Positions 1-11,800 of a stretch of DNA of 64,000 nucleotides are shown piece by piece. The position numbers and the translations under genes were made by a program. The notes below the pieces were generated by a model. It made no database searches. It saw only the letters and a program-made list of their open reading frames with translations, and was not told where the DNA came from. How positions within the stretch are numbered: position 1 is the first letter of the stretch; every line of letters starts with the position of its first letter. Source of the DNA: Cinnamomum chago (taxonomy: Eukaryota > Streptophyta > Magnoliopsida > Laurales > Lauraceae); assembly GCA_038049695.1 (NCBI GenBank), contig CP142453.1, positions 128,847,001 to 128,911,000 on the forward strand. The letters are read 5' to 3'.

Positions 1-1431
1 TGGTCTGTGATATGAATGACGATGGGATAAAAGCGTTAGATGAGAATTCAGTGTTTACTGTTGAGAAGTTGTCCCACATGTCCAACATGTGAACTGGAGT
101 TTTGATGATTTTGCAAGTGTATTAGGCAATGGGTCCTTTTTGTATGTACATTGATGGATGTTAATTTGGCTGGTGGAACTTGACCCTTACATATATGAGT
201 AGGTGGGGTTGACAACAGCTGCAAGTAGGGGTGGTAGTGGGTTGGTTCGATTAAGCTCAGGTTTGTTGAGAACTGTGTAAAATGCATAGGTCAACCCAAA
301 CCTGAAGCTGACCCATTTATTAATTGGGTTGTAAATGTCAGACCGGATCCTTAGTTAACAGGTCAGGCTCGATAGTTAACAGGTCAGGTTCGATAGGGAT
401 GCAAGTGGGTTGACCCGGAAGGACGGAACTGTACCTGATGAAAAATTGAGTCCAGAGGGAGGGTCTACAGTTAATTACCTTGGTATTTGGATCCTCAGGT
501 AACAAGAAGCCCATGACATCTCTAGGTTTAAATTGGTTTGGTCGGTTGAACAGCAGGATAGACTCAACCCAGATCCAATTGATTAATCACTGCCCCAGCC
601 CATTTAGTTATCAGACCTAATATTGAGGGCATAATCCACATTATGGGCTTGAAAGGTAAACCCAGTTCTGTTCATATCAGCATATATATTTATGCTCCAT
701 TACTCTAACTATGTTGGTACGGGCTTTGTCGTAAGAATAAAAAGGCCCAAGCCCATCCCAATCAACTATTTAACCAGAAAATGATGCCCAAGCCCAACTC
801 AGGCCGTGCACCTAAAAGCCCTAGTCTTAGGAAATCAATACAACTAACTTTAGCATGAATTTCCTATCTTAAGATGGATGGGCCATTCATTTACATGGAA
901 TTGAATTCTTAGGAAATGTAGTCATCTTTTCTCCTTTTTTTAATAACATTGAAACAAATTCATGAAGTTATTGACCATTTCTTAAATTTAGAAATGGAAA
1001 TCAACTTGACATTAGCAAATATTATTAACTGCAATAACTGTCAAACAAGAAGTTCAAATCTATTGAATTTTTTAGAAACCACCAAATGGTAAATATTATA
1101 ATATTATAATATTGTATTGTGTAACATATTATTCTGCCAATATTTAAATTTGTAGATATTTTATTTTGCACCTATCTTTCGTGGGTATCCGACATTGGAT
1201 CTTCTGTTGAGATGATTACTATTGTGCATCCACCTATGTCAAATTGTATTTCCAAACAGCCAACTTTGTTTATTATTTTTACATATTACAACATGTACAC
1301 TCTCTCTACAAACACCAAAGATGGAAAAAAAAAAAAAAGGCTTTGACCAATTAAATTTTATTAAAACTAACCAAAAATAATCCTATGGTAGCTAAAGCTA
1401 GGAAAAAAAAATTATATATATACACCAGCAG
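1..1431. other. Unit 1 flank, no gene
   Basis: No coding region is supported here. The sequence is paralogous to 15958-17640 and 30090-31995. For example, the stretch around 45-130 matches 15962-16080 and 30098-30190, and 620-720 matches 17285-17350 and 31497-31570. It is the 3' flank of the first TBL unit. It contains A-rich and T-rich tracts but no terminal repeats I could pair. Confidence 0.6.
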
Positions 1432-1484
1432 TGCTATGTGGACAGAATGGGGGGACCGAATTCTAGCCCGGTCCCCCCCCCCTT
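1432..1484 (+). repeat. Short GC palindrome, related to 26830-26886
   Basis: The segment reads GTGCTATGTGGAC, then a G-run, GACCGAATTC and CCCGGTC plus a C-run, so it can fold on itself. A related palindrome lies in opposite orientation at 26830-26886. It may be an end or remnant of a small foldback transposon. A poly-C tract of roughly 30 bases (about 1543-1574) and a direct duplication of a ~52 bp sequence (1488-1539 and 1578-1630) follow. Confidence 0.5.
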
Positions 1485-3224
1485 GCCCCGAACTACACAC
1501 ACACAACCCCCATGGTACCTTTCAAAAGCAATGGCAGTTTCCCCCCGCCCCCCCCCCCCCCCCCCCCCCCCCCCGGCCCGAACTACACACACACACAACC
1601 CCCATGGTACCTTTCAAAAGCAATGGCAGTTTTTTTTTTTTGGTAGAAAAAAGGCAATGGTGCCTGGTGGTTGGTTTAAAGACAATATAGTAAAAGTTGG
1701 AATTTGATTTGAGTTATACCAACTGACGTCAAATTCTAAGTTTACAACAAACTCATTTGAGGTTTGGTCAATTCATGGCTGAAAAATAGGTCTGTCCAGT
1801 GGTGAGGGTGATTGGCTGGTATTTTAGGAGAGTGTAGGTGGCTGTTGAAAGGTGTTTATATGTGAATTTCCCCATTTTAAATTTCCTGACCATCAGCTGT
1901 TAGAATTACCAAAAACATGGACCTCACACATACTGTCACATCCCGGTCCCGAAATCACCCTGGCCTAGGGTAATTCCCGAGGTGTGCCACACGTACTCCC
2001 GCATGTTGTACCTGTCTCGAGCCAAACACAACACACGAAGGAGAGAAAGTCGACTATTCCACATGTGAGAACACATAACATATCATATAGCAGAAGTCGT
2101 AATTCATTTAGATAAGGTATCAAATTCCATCAAGGTAAATTAAACATTTAAGTTTGACACAAAAGAAGTAAACAAGTTTATACATTAATTACAAAAGAGG
2201 GATCAATAAAAGAATCCCTATACAACTGTTGAAAGAACCTATACATGCACTACCAAAAGTATATTCAAAAGGATTTCATGTGACCATATGAAAATGATAG
2301 TCACACGAACTATGGTATTTACTAGTGTAGTTCGCACTCCACGGAGGTCAAATCTAAGCTGGCCCTGGTTCTGGCCACTCTTCTAGTCCTGCTGGTACCT
2401 CCTGGGTACCCTCCTCTCTCTCCTGGGCCTCTTCAGGACCGGGAGCTGTATTTGCGTCTGTGACACCAAAATGTAGTATCTCAATACGACGATTGTAGCA
2501 AGTATAGGCACAATAGAAATTACATATTGTTGCAACTTTGAATTTAATACGAGCAATTTAATGGATGGCAATAATAGTATCCACTATGCAAATTGTGCTG
2601 GAATAAAGCATGCTGATGAATCAATAAATAAGAAACCATACAAATGTGGCTACTACTTAAAGCTCATCCTCTCAAAGAGAGTTAAATCTTGTTGGGATGT
2701 CACCAGCGGCCCGGCCAAAGGCTAACTGGCTATCCGGTTCTGGAGTTCCGGTGCTCCAGGCGACATACTGCAGTAGTCTCTCAAATACGAACCCAAGTGC
2801 TGGCCCCGTCGGGCGTCACAGGGTCGAAGCTATGTAGTGCCGACTCAATCAAATCAAATAGATCAATAATAAGTGGACTCGAGTGAGTGTGTAATCCAAC
2901 CCAATTTTAAACAATTCAATTCAATTCGTATATCATCATATCATATACTCACTCAATCCACCTTTTTCATGATTTTTGAACCGATATACCATATATAACA
3001 AATAGTGGAGGAAGTAAAGCTATTAAACTTCAAAGGATTTGGGAAATGCACTACATTCAATTACGTATAATGATTGATCTATCAAATGAGGATATAGTCC
3101 AATATGAAATGCAATAAATTGAGGAATCAAGAAAACTTACTAACCAATACCCTATTATACTATTGAGTTAAGTCTTTCACCGTCCAATACAAGGTGATTC
3201 AGAAAGGAAACGTAGTACTACTTG

Positions 3225-3429
3225 CACTACACCAAAAATCGGAAATTGGAACGGAAAAGCGTTCCTAATCCTTCCGTTCCTAATCCGTTAAAGTGTTCCA
3301 ATTTCCGTTCCAATTTGGATTAGGAACGGTTGGTACCAAATTGGAACGGAAATTGGAACACTTTAACGGATTAGGAACGGAAGGATTAGGAACGCTTTTC
3401 CGTTCCAATTTCCGATTTTTGGTGTAGTG
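3225..3429. mobile_element. CACTA-type hairpin MITE, 92-bp perfect arms, TSD TTG
   Basis: The element begins CACTACACCAAAAATCGG and ends with its reverse complement. The two arms, 92 bases each by reading, appear identical and are separated by 21 bases. A 3-bp duplication TTG (3222-3224 and 3430-3432) and the CACTA start fit a non-autonomous CACTA-superfamily element. It is nested in the solo LTR. Identical arms indicate a young insertion or strong conversion, and a transcript would form a long duplex. Confidence 0.85.
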
Positions 3430-3699
3430 TTGTTAGGTGTCACTAATTAAGAGAATTACGTTAAATTTCCAAACAACCTTCATGGCATAGTGTTGGACAA
3501 TAGTTATCCAATGGTTCAATTTAGAAGGTTAATGGTTCCATGCTATGATTCTAGAAGTCAAAGAATTTCTAATTTCCTATGGAATAGGGTAGGCACCTTA
3601 AGTATCCAATTGGAACATTTAAGGTGGGTTAAAATAGGTTAGGGATGATAATTCACCCAAAGATTGGGGTCAAAAGGGATCTAGTGTATGGTAGTAGGT

Positions 3700-3826
3700 T
3701 CGCTCGAGCGGACCAAAGTTCGCTCGAGCGGACCCCTTTCCAGAGGGTTGAAAGTTCGAACGCACTTATTCGTTCGCTCGAACGGTTGGTTCGCTCGAGC
3801 GATGTGTCCAGTTCGCTCGAGCGAAC
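3700..3826. repeat. Cluster of CGCTCGAGCG palindromes
   Basis: The 10-bp palindrome CGCTCGAGCG occurs perfectly four times (3701, 3721, 3792 and about 3816), with a variant (CGCTCGAACG) near 3775. It lies inside the gypsy-type solo LTR. Close variants recur at 27606-27690 inside an otherwise different Copia-type solo LTR. Role unknown. Confidence 0.6.
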
Positions 3827-4916
3827 TGTCCAGAACTCTGGTTCCGGATTTCCTTTCCTTTCCATTTCTTATTGCTCTTTCTCTTACATATTTCCTCCCA
3901 CTACTAAACCTGCATTAGAATGGAGCCTTCATGCTCCCATTCATCATATAATCACAATTAATCCATCCATTCATTTCCATAAACTTGAAATCATCTAAGT
4001 CATTCATTTATAAAAAAAAATAAAAATAAAACTAGGAGCATTGAATGAATATCATGGAGTCAATGAAATAAACAAGAATGTAACTCATATTATACATATA
4101 CTTGCCTCTATTTATGCTTTCCAAACCTCTTTTAATCTTTTGGTGTTCCAAGCCCTAAAATTCCCAAATGACTCAACCCTAGACATAATACACATGGAAA
4201 AACATATGAATATGGATGTATGTCTAGTATATGGGTCTTTTGACTCTGATACAACTCAAAAATCCAACAAAAAGAGTTTGGAACCTACCTCTTTTAAATG
4301 ATTCCGAATTTGAAGTTGAGAAGAAAGGTTTTCTTGAAACAAGGGGTGAAGAAGATGAAGATGGAGATGATGAAGAGGAAGATGATCTCCACACTTGCTT
4401 TCACTTGCACACTTGCACAATTGCTAGAATGCTTGGAGAAGAGGAAGAGATTTGAAAGGAAGAAGGGAAAGAGGCTTTCTCTCCACTACCAACATGAGCA
4501 ATGAATGGAATGAAGATGATTTAAGTGATAAGGATGGATATTTTTGCAGGAAAACCCATTATGTCTAGGTATTCCCATTTTGAGTCCATTGAGGGCCCAC
4601 TTCTTCGACGAGGTGTCAAAAGAAGTGAACCTAATTACGGAAATCGACGTGCTCAACGAGATACACGCAATGACACCAAAATGACGTGAAGACGATGCGA
4701 AACGAAAAATCTAAAATTACGGAAAAGTCCTTGACTCAATCCAATTGAGTCAATTTAACTCTACTCAACTAATTAAAACTCAAGACTCAGTTACCTTAGT
4801 TTAAAAGACTAATTAGTACTAAGTTCGATGATTTACAATAAAACACAACTAATTAAGCTAAATCTCCATTAATTAGTACTAATGAAGATTAAGTTGGGTC
4901 GGGGTGTAACACATAC

Positions 4917-5828
4917 CAACTTAAAGGATGTTATACAAAACCTTGGCTCCATTTGCCTCCAAGGTTAAGAAACTCATCTTTTGATCTTTACCAAATAAAA
5001 AAACTCATCTTTTGATCTTTACCAACCAAAAAAAAAAAAAAAAACTCAACTTTTGACAACATAGGGCCAAAGATTATAAGTGGACAAGATCTTTCAAACT
5101 GGGAGATACTTGTGAGTTCACAATGGACCAAAAACTCAACGCTGCAGGACCTGGAGGCCCTGAGTTCCCTTCCCTCTCCCCTTTGGGCTGATTTGGTCCG
5201 AGTTTATCTGGCCCAATAACCAGAGACCTGGTTTGGGCCAATGTTGGCCTAGAAGGCCAACTTATTGCCCCTGCATTATACAACACAACACATATAACAA
5301 GAACATAGCATTCACCCACATAAATGTTTACATTTTGCTAATGAGCTGTGCCTGGTCTGAATGTTGGGCCTGTATATGGAGCATCATGATTAAATGTACG
5401 CTTCATCATGGATTGGACCAGCAAGCATAGAAAACTCGAAGTTGAAGCATCATGATTAAATGGCCTATATGTGGACAAGCTTCATCATGGATTGGACCAG
5501 CAAGCTTATCATAATTTTGAAAAAGGTCTGTTTAGATTTTAGACAAAGCAAGTATAGAAAACTATCTACGGTACAAATTTTGAAGAGAGAGAGAGAGAGC
5601 ATTTGGGTATAAAACTTTGAATTTCAAGTAGTTACATCTTACATCTTTCAATGAAAAACATCATATAAAACAAACTTCATTTCTCCATAGACATAAAAGA
5701 CGCATTTATAGCAGACTTGATTTTATTATCCAAAATCAGAAACTTTTTTTTTTTTCGCATTTCTCCATTAGAAGCAGAGGAGAAAATTCATAATCACAAC
5801 AAAAATCACCGTCTTTTACTTGAAGCTG
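4917..5828. other. 3' flank of TBL copy 1, no gene
   Basis: This corresponds to 19385-20047 downstream of the second TBL gene. It has a local tandem duplication: a ~50-bp sequence around 5385-5430 recurs at 5450-5505. A (GA)n tract is at 5586-5601. It probably holds the 3' UTR and terminator of the minus-strand TBL gene; no clear poly(A) signal could be fixed. Confidence 0.5.
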
Positions 5829-8800
5829 TTATTTAGAAAAAATGTACGCGTAAAGTAGCTCGTTCCATGCATCAGCCACTCCAGGAAGACACCAATGTAC
5901 GCAATCAGCATAGCTTTTGGGGTCTGATAACTGCTCTTCTGTCAAATGCACCCAAAACTTCCTATAGATTGAAGGGTGGCCATCTTTTCGATACTCTGAG
6001 AGTCGTGTGATGTTGATCATTTGAACTTTTATACCTCTTCCTCTCAATCTATCAATTACCATTGTAATTATCTTCACCATTCGGTTGTCATCATAGGCAT
6101 ATATATTTTGATATCTTCCTTTCGTAATTGGCTCCGTTTCACTGTAACAGTTTTGTTCCTTTCTTGTGCCCCACCCGTCCCCTCTAAGAAATTCACAATA
6201 GTAAACAAATGTTATTATCATTTATTATAATTGTTATTGTTCTTCTTGTTCTTCATGTTTTCATTGTAATTATCATAATCAGGGTAGTAATAGCCATGCT
6301 TTAAAGAAAGTGGGAAGCACTAAAGAGCATCACCAAATTCCTTGTGATTCAATAAGAGGATTTGAACTAACTTCAATACCAGTAGATACATTCATGTCAA
6401 TTGAATCAAACAAAAACAAAAAAAAAAAGAGCATGCAAAAGGAAAGGTTGCACTCAGTTGTTCTAGCCATTTATCTTAAATTTCTAATGATTGATATGAT
6501 TGTCAAATGAAAGTAGTTTCCAATACATACATACATACAGGTAGCTAAGGTGGGCCCCAGAGGATCCTACCAACTGATTGGAGTTGATTTTTTTTTTTCC
6601 TTCATTACATGGCTGTGTATGATTATGCTAATGTATGGACATAAATTTTCATTAAGGGCCCTATTTGTATGCTTTAAATTATATTTTTTTAGAAAATTGA
6701 AGGTGAATCTTCAAAAATGAGCACCAAATTACATTTCCTTTTGGGGAAATAAAATCAAAATAAGATGGAAAATGAACTATTAGGATGATGGATGGCTTAT
6801 TTATTTCGCGTCTTCTTTTGATTCTTTTTCCCAAAAAAAAAAAAAAAAAGAGGGTTATTTGGTGCTAACTTTTAAAAGTACACATTAGATCTTCATTTTT
6901 AAACACTGTTGGTATGAATCCTATTTTTTCAATTGCAAACAAAAGCAGTCCCTAATAGTAAATTGCATTATCTTGCTCACTTGTGGGCCCAACTTCAATC
7001 AGTCGAACCGCTACACTCTACTGCCCCATTGACGGGGATAGGATTGTGTTTACCAGGGGTGCTCATGGGCCATCTCAAGCCTGACCCAAGCTCTGTTTTT
7101 AGGTCTGTGGGCTGTAGCTGTGCCTAATATTTTTGTTAAACAGCTGGGCCTGGGCCTAAAGGTAGTTGAAGTAATGGCTTGGGCAGACATATTTAACACA
7201 AATGGTGTATATAATGGGCTGGTGCTGGCCTAACTTTCAGGCCCTTGGTCTAAATCGAGACTCAATTGAGACCCAACAGTTTTTGGATAAGGTTTGGCCT
7301 GGCCAGAAATGGCCCACAAAGACTCCTAGGTGGGTCATTCACCTAGTGAAGGAAGGGATGGAATGTATAAACAAGCACATTACCTTGGGTGTGTGGCTGA
7401 CACGCTCATGAAGAAAACCTGGGTTCTATTGGGATCCACATGGGCTTCAAGCCAGTTTGACCATGTGCTCAGGGCCATTTCATAGCCACGCACCAACTCC
7501 ATCTCTTTGTAAAGTCCATCATTATCCTCCAATGAACCCCACCTAATCACGTTCATTGCTCAATCATCAGTTTACATATTAATTGAAGAAGAATATTCAT
7601 GTGCATCCATCCCTCACCATAGAGTGAGAGACACTTATATAATTGAAAACATTCATGTGCAAAAGATGAAAAGCTATATATGGTCATATGCAGAAAAAGA
7701 ATGTTCCTGTACACATGAATGTCCCCCTTGATTGAATACCAAGAATCAAACATTTTTTTTAGTGATTTGCATATGCCTCCTTAAATTTTGGCACATCTAT
7801 GAAAACCCTCCCTATTGAGTGATTACTATAATCCTTCTTCCTTTCTGGGAAATGTCAAAAATTATAGAAACTAAAACTTGCTGGCTGCTGCTGACTGCTG
7901 AGCCCCCTAATAGCAGACATTAGTAGCACTCACTTTGATAGGGTTATACAAGGCCGGAGTCAGCGAGTCCCCACTTTCCAGTCTGGGCAGTATATGGGAC
8001 TGTTTTTATCCAGTTGGCTAGGTCTAGGCCTGAGTTGGCCCATTAGTAAATCCCTGTTCTGGACTCCCTGCCTAGGAGGAAACTGGATGACCCAGGACAG
8101 GCCCACAAAAACTCAACACAAATAATGGGGTCGTCGTGGTCCTGACTTATGTGGTTCATGGACTATAATTGGGCCATATTCTAGACCTAGGTTCAATTTG
8201 TAACAACATAAATGGGCCTCCATTTGGGGCAGGGGCGGAGCCAGGATTTCATCTTGGGGGGGGCCAAAACTTGAATAAAATTTTATTTCACCAATTACTT
8301 TGCACCCAAAATGGACTTAGGGGTAAAAACTCATGAGGTAAAAACTCAAGCAAAGAGTGATTCTTTTGTAAGTTTGTAGATATGTCATGCCCTTACAAAA
8401 ACCTCATGCCACAAACATGATCAGGGCTAGATTAAGATAAAAAGAAAATTCAGCCATGATCATGCCCTTACAAAAAGAAGACTCAGCCATTGATCATGCC
8501 CTTACAAAAACCTGGGGGGGCCCATTTTACCATTTTAAAAGAATTTTCTAAAGCCTGGGGGGCCCTGAATGTGGCTCCGCCACTGATTTGGGGGGTGGTT
8601 TGGGTGCCATTAGAAGCTGTTAAAATCTTGAGCAGTCATACTTGAATTAGTAAATTGCCAGAGTCAGCTTGCTTGTTACTTACCAGATCTTCATCTTATC
8701 GTTTCTCCACCAGAGATATGAATTGAAGACCAGTATGTCTGCACTGGTCCAATGTCTTGCATGCTTTATAATGGACTCGGCCCTCACAATCAGGTCCTGA

Positions 8801-11800
8801 GCTCGGTGCATCACTGGGTCATCTGAGTTTGACTCTACCAGTAAAGGAGCCCAGTAGAACTCTACTGATGCATTGTACTCCTGCGCTTGAATGAGAGATT
8901 TCAGAGCTAGAGAATAACCAACAGCTTCATACAGGAGAACCACTCATTCATAAAGACCTTACTTTGATGCTCCATATGCATAAATAGAAGTTTTGATGAT
9001 GGCCTCTTCTTTTTTGCTAATTTAATTTTCAATATATGTTATATTGGGGACTCAATCTCAGACACTCTAAAGTCTTTACTCACTCTCTTAAGTTTTTACT
9101 CACACTCAAGTCCCTTACCAGCTGAGCTAAAACTCAGAGACACATGTTTTAAGTTTTAGCATTTTAAGCAGAGTCTAGATTAATAAACATTGTTTAGCAA
9201 TAGTACTTTCTTACTTATATATATATATATATATATATGAGAAGTTTCAAGTGCATCCATTCCTTACCATAGGGTGAGGGCACTTTCCTTTTTTTGCATA
9301 TGAATCCCTCTTTTGTACTTCACCCTATATATTTGAAATCTCCCATTTATAGAAGCATCCCTCACCCTGCGTTTAATATAGAAACATGTGTTTGCATTAT
9401 TGGGGACAAATCCTATTTCACCTATGGCCTAGTAAAATTTTCTATACCATTGTCTCGAGGCATATTTTAATCCATACAATGCCCTATTAAGTTTATATAC
9501 TTTGTCCTCGTGACCTTGCACCACAAACCCCTTAGGTTGTTTCATATAAATTTCTTCTTCTAATTCGCCGTTCAAGAATGCGGTTTTCACATCCATCTGG
9601 CACAATTCAATGTCACGACATGCTACCAATGCCGCTAAGGTTCGTATGGATTGAAATTTTACGATCGGTGAAAACGTCTTCTCGTAATCTATTCCTTCCA
9701 CTTGTGTGAATCTCTTATCTACTAGTCGTGCTTTATATTTATCTAAAGATTCATCCAACTTTAGTTTCGTTCTAAGAACCCATTTACATCCAATGGATTT
9801 TTTATCCTTTGGAAGATCAACTAATTGTCATATTTAGTTCTTTTTAATTGATTCTATCTCCTCTCTCACAGCCTCTAACCAATACTGCACATCCTACGCT
9901 TTGATCGCTTGAAACTAAGAGTTCAGATCCAAATCTTGCATGGTTTCCAATAAACTACAGTAATCATCTAGATATGCCAATTGTTTCCTCACTAGAATCG
10001 GCTTGCCAATCGGCTCATCGGGTTGTTCAATCACCTCAAGCAGGCCCTAGCCAGGAACTCTATGTCCAACGTCCTTTTCGTCGGAACCCCCACTTGCTTA
10101 AACCTTATTGCCCTTAGAGATTTGATATAATTCCACACACTGTGGTTCTACTCAAGGACTGACCATCGGATCCTCAAGGAAATATACATCTCGGCATTCC
10201 ATGATTATCCTATTATCGTGATCATACACACAATATCCTTTATAATGTAATGGGTAGCCAACGAAAGAACAATTTTTCTTCATTTTTGCTTGCAGTTTAT
10301 GTCTTTCCTGTAGTGGTAGCAGGACATGTACAGGGCAGCCCCAAACTCTCATATGTTCTAATTTTGGTTTGGCACCAGTCCATAATTCATACAGGGTCTT
10401 GGGCACACTTTTGGAAGGTACTCTGTTCAAGATATATTGTGCCGTATATAATGCTTCTCCCCACAAATACAGCGGAAGTCTCGCGTGGCTGATCATTGAC
10501 CTTACCATATCCACTATGGTCTTATTCCTCCTTTCAACCACCCTATTTTGTTGTGGTGTATATGGAATTGAATATTCATGAATGATCCCCTCACGTCCAC
10601 AATATTCTTTAAACAGTTCCGAGATATATTCACCCCCCCCCCCCTATTGGATCTAATCTGTTTTATTTTCTTGCCCTTTTGATTTTGGACCTCAACAACA
10701 TATATTTGAAACATGTTTAAGGCCTCATATTTGTGTTTAATCAGGTACAAATAACCATATCTACTGTAGTCATCAATAAATGTGATAAAATAGTCCTCCC
10801 CTATTCAATTTTGGATATTCAATGGTCCACAAATATCAGAATGAATTATAGTTAATATATTTGAACTTCTAGTTCCTTTTGGAAATAGTTTCTTAAGCAT
10901 TTTTTCACTTAAACATGGTTCACACATAGGATACTCCACTTTACCTAAATCTGATAAGAGTTCATCCCTAACCATTCTACTTATTTTGTTTTTGTTAATG
11001 TGCCATAATCTCAAATGCCATAACATTGCCAAACCATCCATGCACACATTCACACGCACAGAATAATGGGAATTGCATTTTATTTTATCATTAAGAATAT
11101 CCAGCAAATTCAATTTATCAGAAAGAAAACCATTGACTAAAACTTGACCGTGCATGCCAATTGTAACCTCTTTATCTTTAAATCTGATTTCGAATCCATT
11201 CATAGCCAACTGAGTCACAGAGATGACGCTCCTCCTCATAGTTGAAGCAAAGAAAACATCGAAAAGATATAGGAATTTTCCAGTTTGTAAGGGAATTTTG
11301 ACTTTCCCTACACTCATTACATCACAGAATGTTTCATTCCCCATGTAAATACTATGATCTCCCGATTTCATCTCTTTGAATTCGACAAGCCCAGCCTTGG
11401 TTCTTGATATGTACTTGGTGGCTCCTGAATCAATCCACCAATTCTTGTCATTGGTGTCCACCACCATGGACTCCGTGACCATCTCAACATAATCACCATG
11501 GTCTTTGGTCTCTTTACCTTGCTAGCTACTCTTACCGATTTTCTTTCTACATTGAGAACTAAAGTGTTCAGGCTTCCCGCAATCAAAGCAAACGCCATTC
11601 TTAGGCCCTTTCTGTTTTTTATTGCCTTTGAATTTTCTTTTATTTTTCATATTGACGGTTAATGCACCGTTATTATTCTTAGTTTTAGTAATCATGACAG
11701 AGTTTGTAGGTGTTACACCGCGGGCGGCCTGTCTTTGTCCTTCAGCAAGCAATCTAGCTCCAACCTCACTGAGGGTTGCACCCTTTTGGATGCTAAGGGT

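Larger units (their letters stand above)
1934..4911. mobile_element. Solo LTR (about 3 kb), Ty3/gypsy-type ends, TSD CATAC
   Basis: The element starts TGTCACATCCCGG and ends CGGGGTGTAACA, the inverted ends typical of long plant Ty3/gypsy LTRs. A perfect 5-bp target duplication CATAC flanks it (1929-1933 and 4912-4916). The paralogous unit 2 carries the empty site near 19382 (ACATGTACCAACTTAAG). No gag or pol lies inside and no second LTR copy is present, so it is read as a solo LTR left by recombination. Short open frames inside (for example 3645-3998) are not genes. A hairpin MITE has inserted at 3225. Confidence 0.8.

Noticed and set aside
1385-1707. Proline-rich ORFs
   Set aside because: Produced by the poly-C tract and its duplicated flank; no start context, no homology.
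3645-3998. 117-codon ORF in the 1934-4911 element
   Set aside because: Driven by the repeated CGCTCGAGCG motif (LERT repeats); lies in a non-coding LTR.
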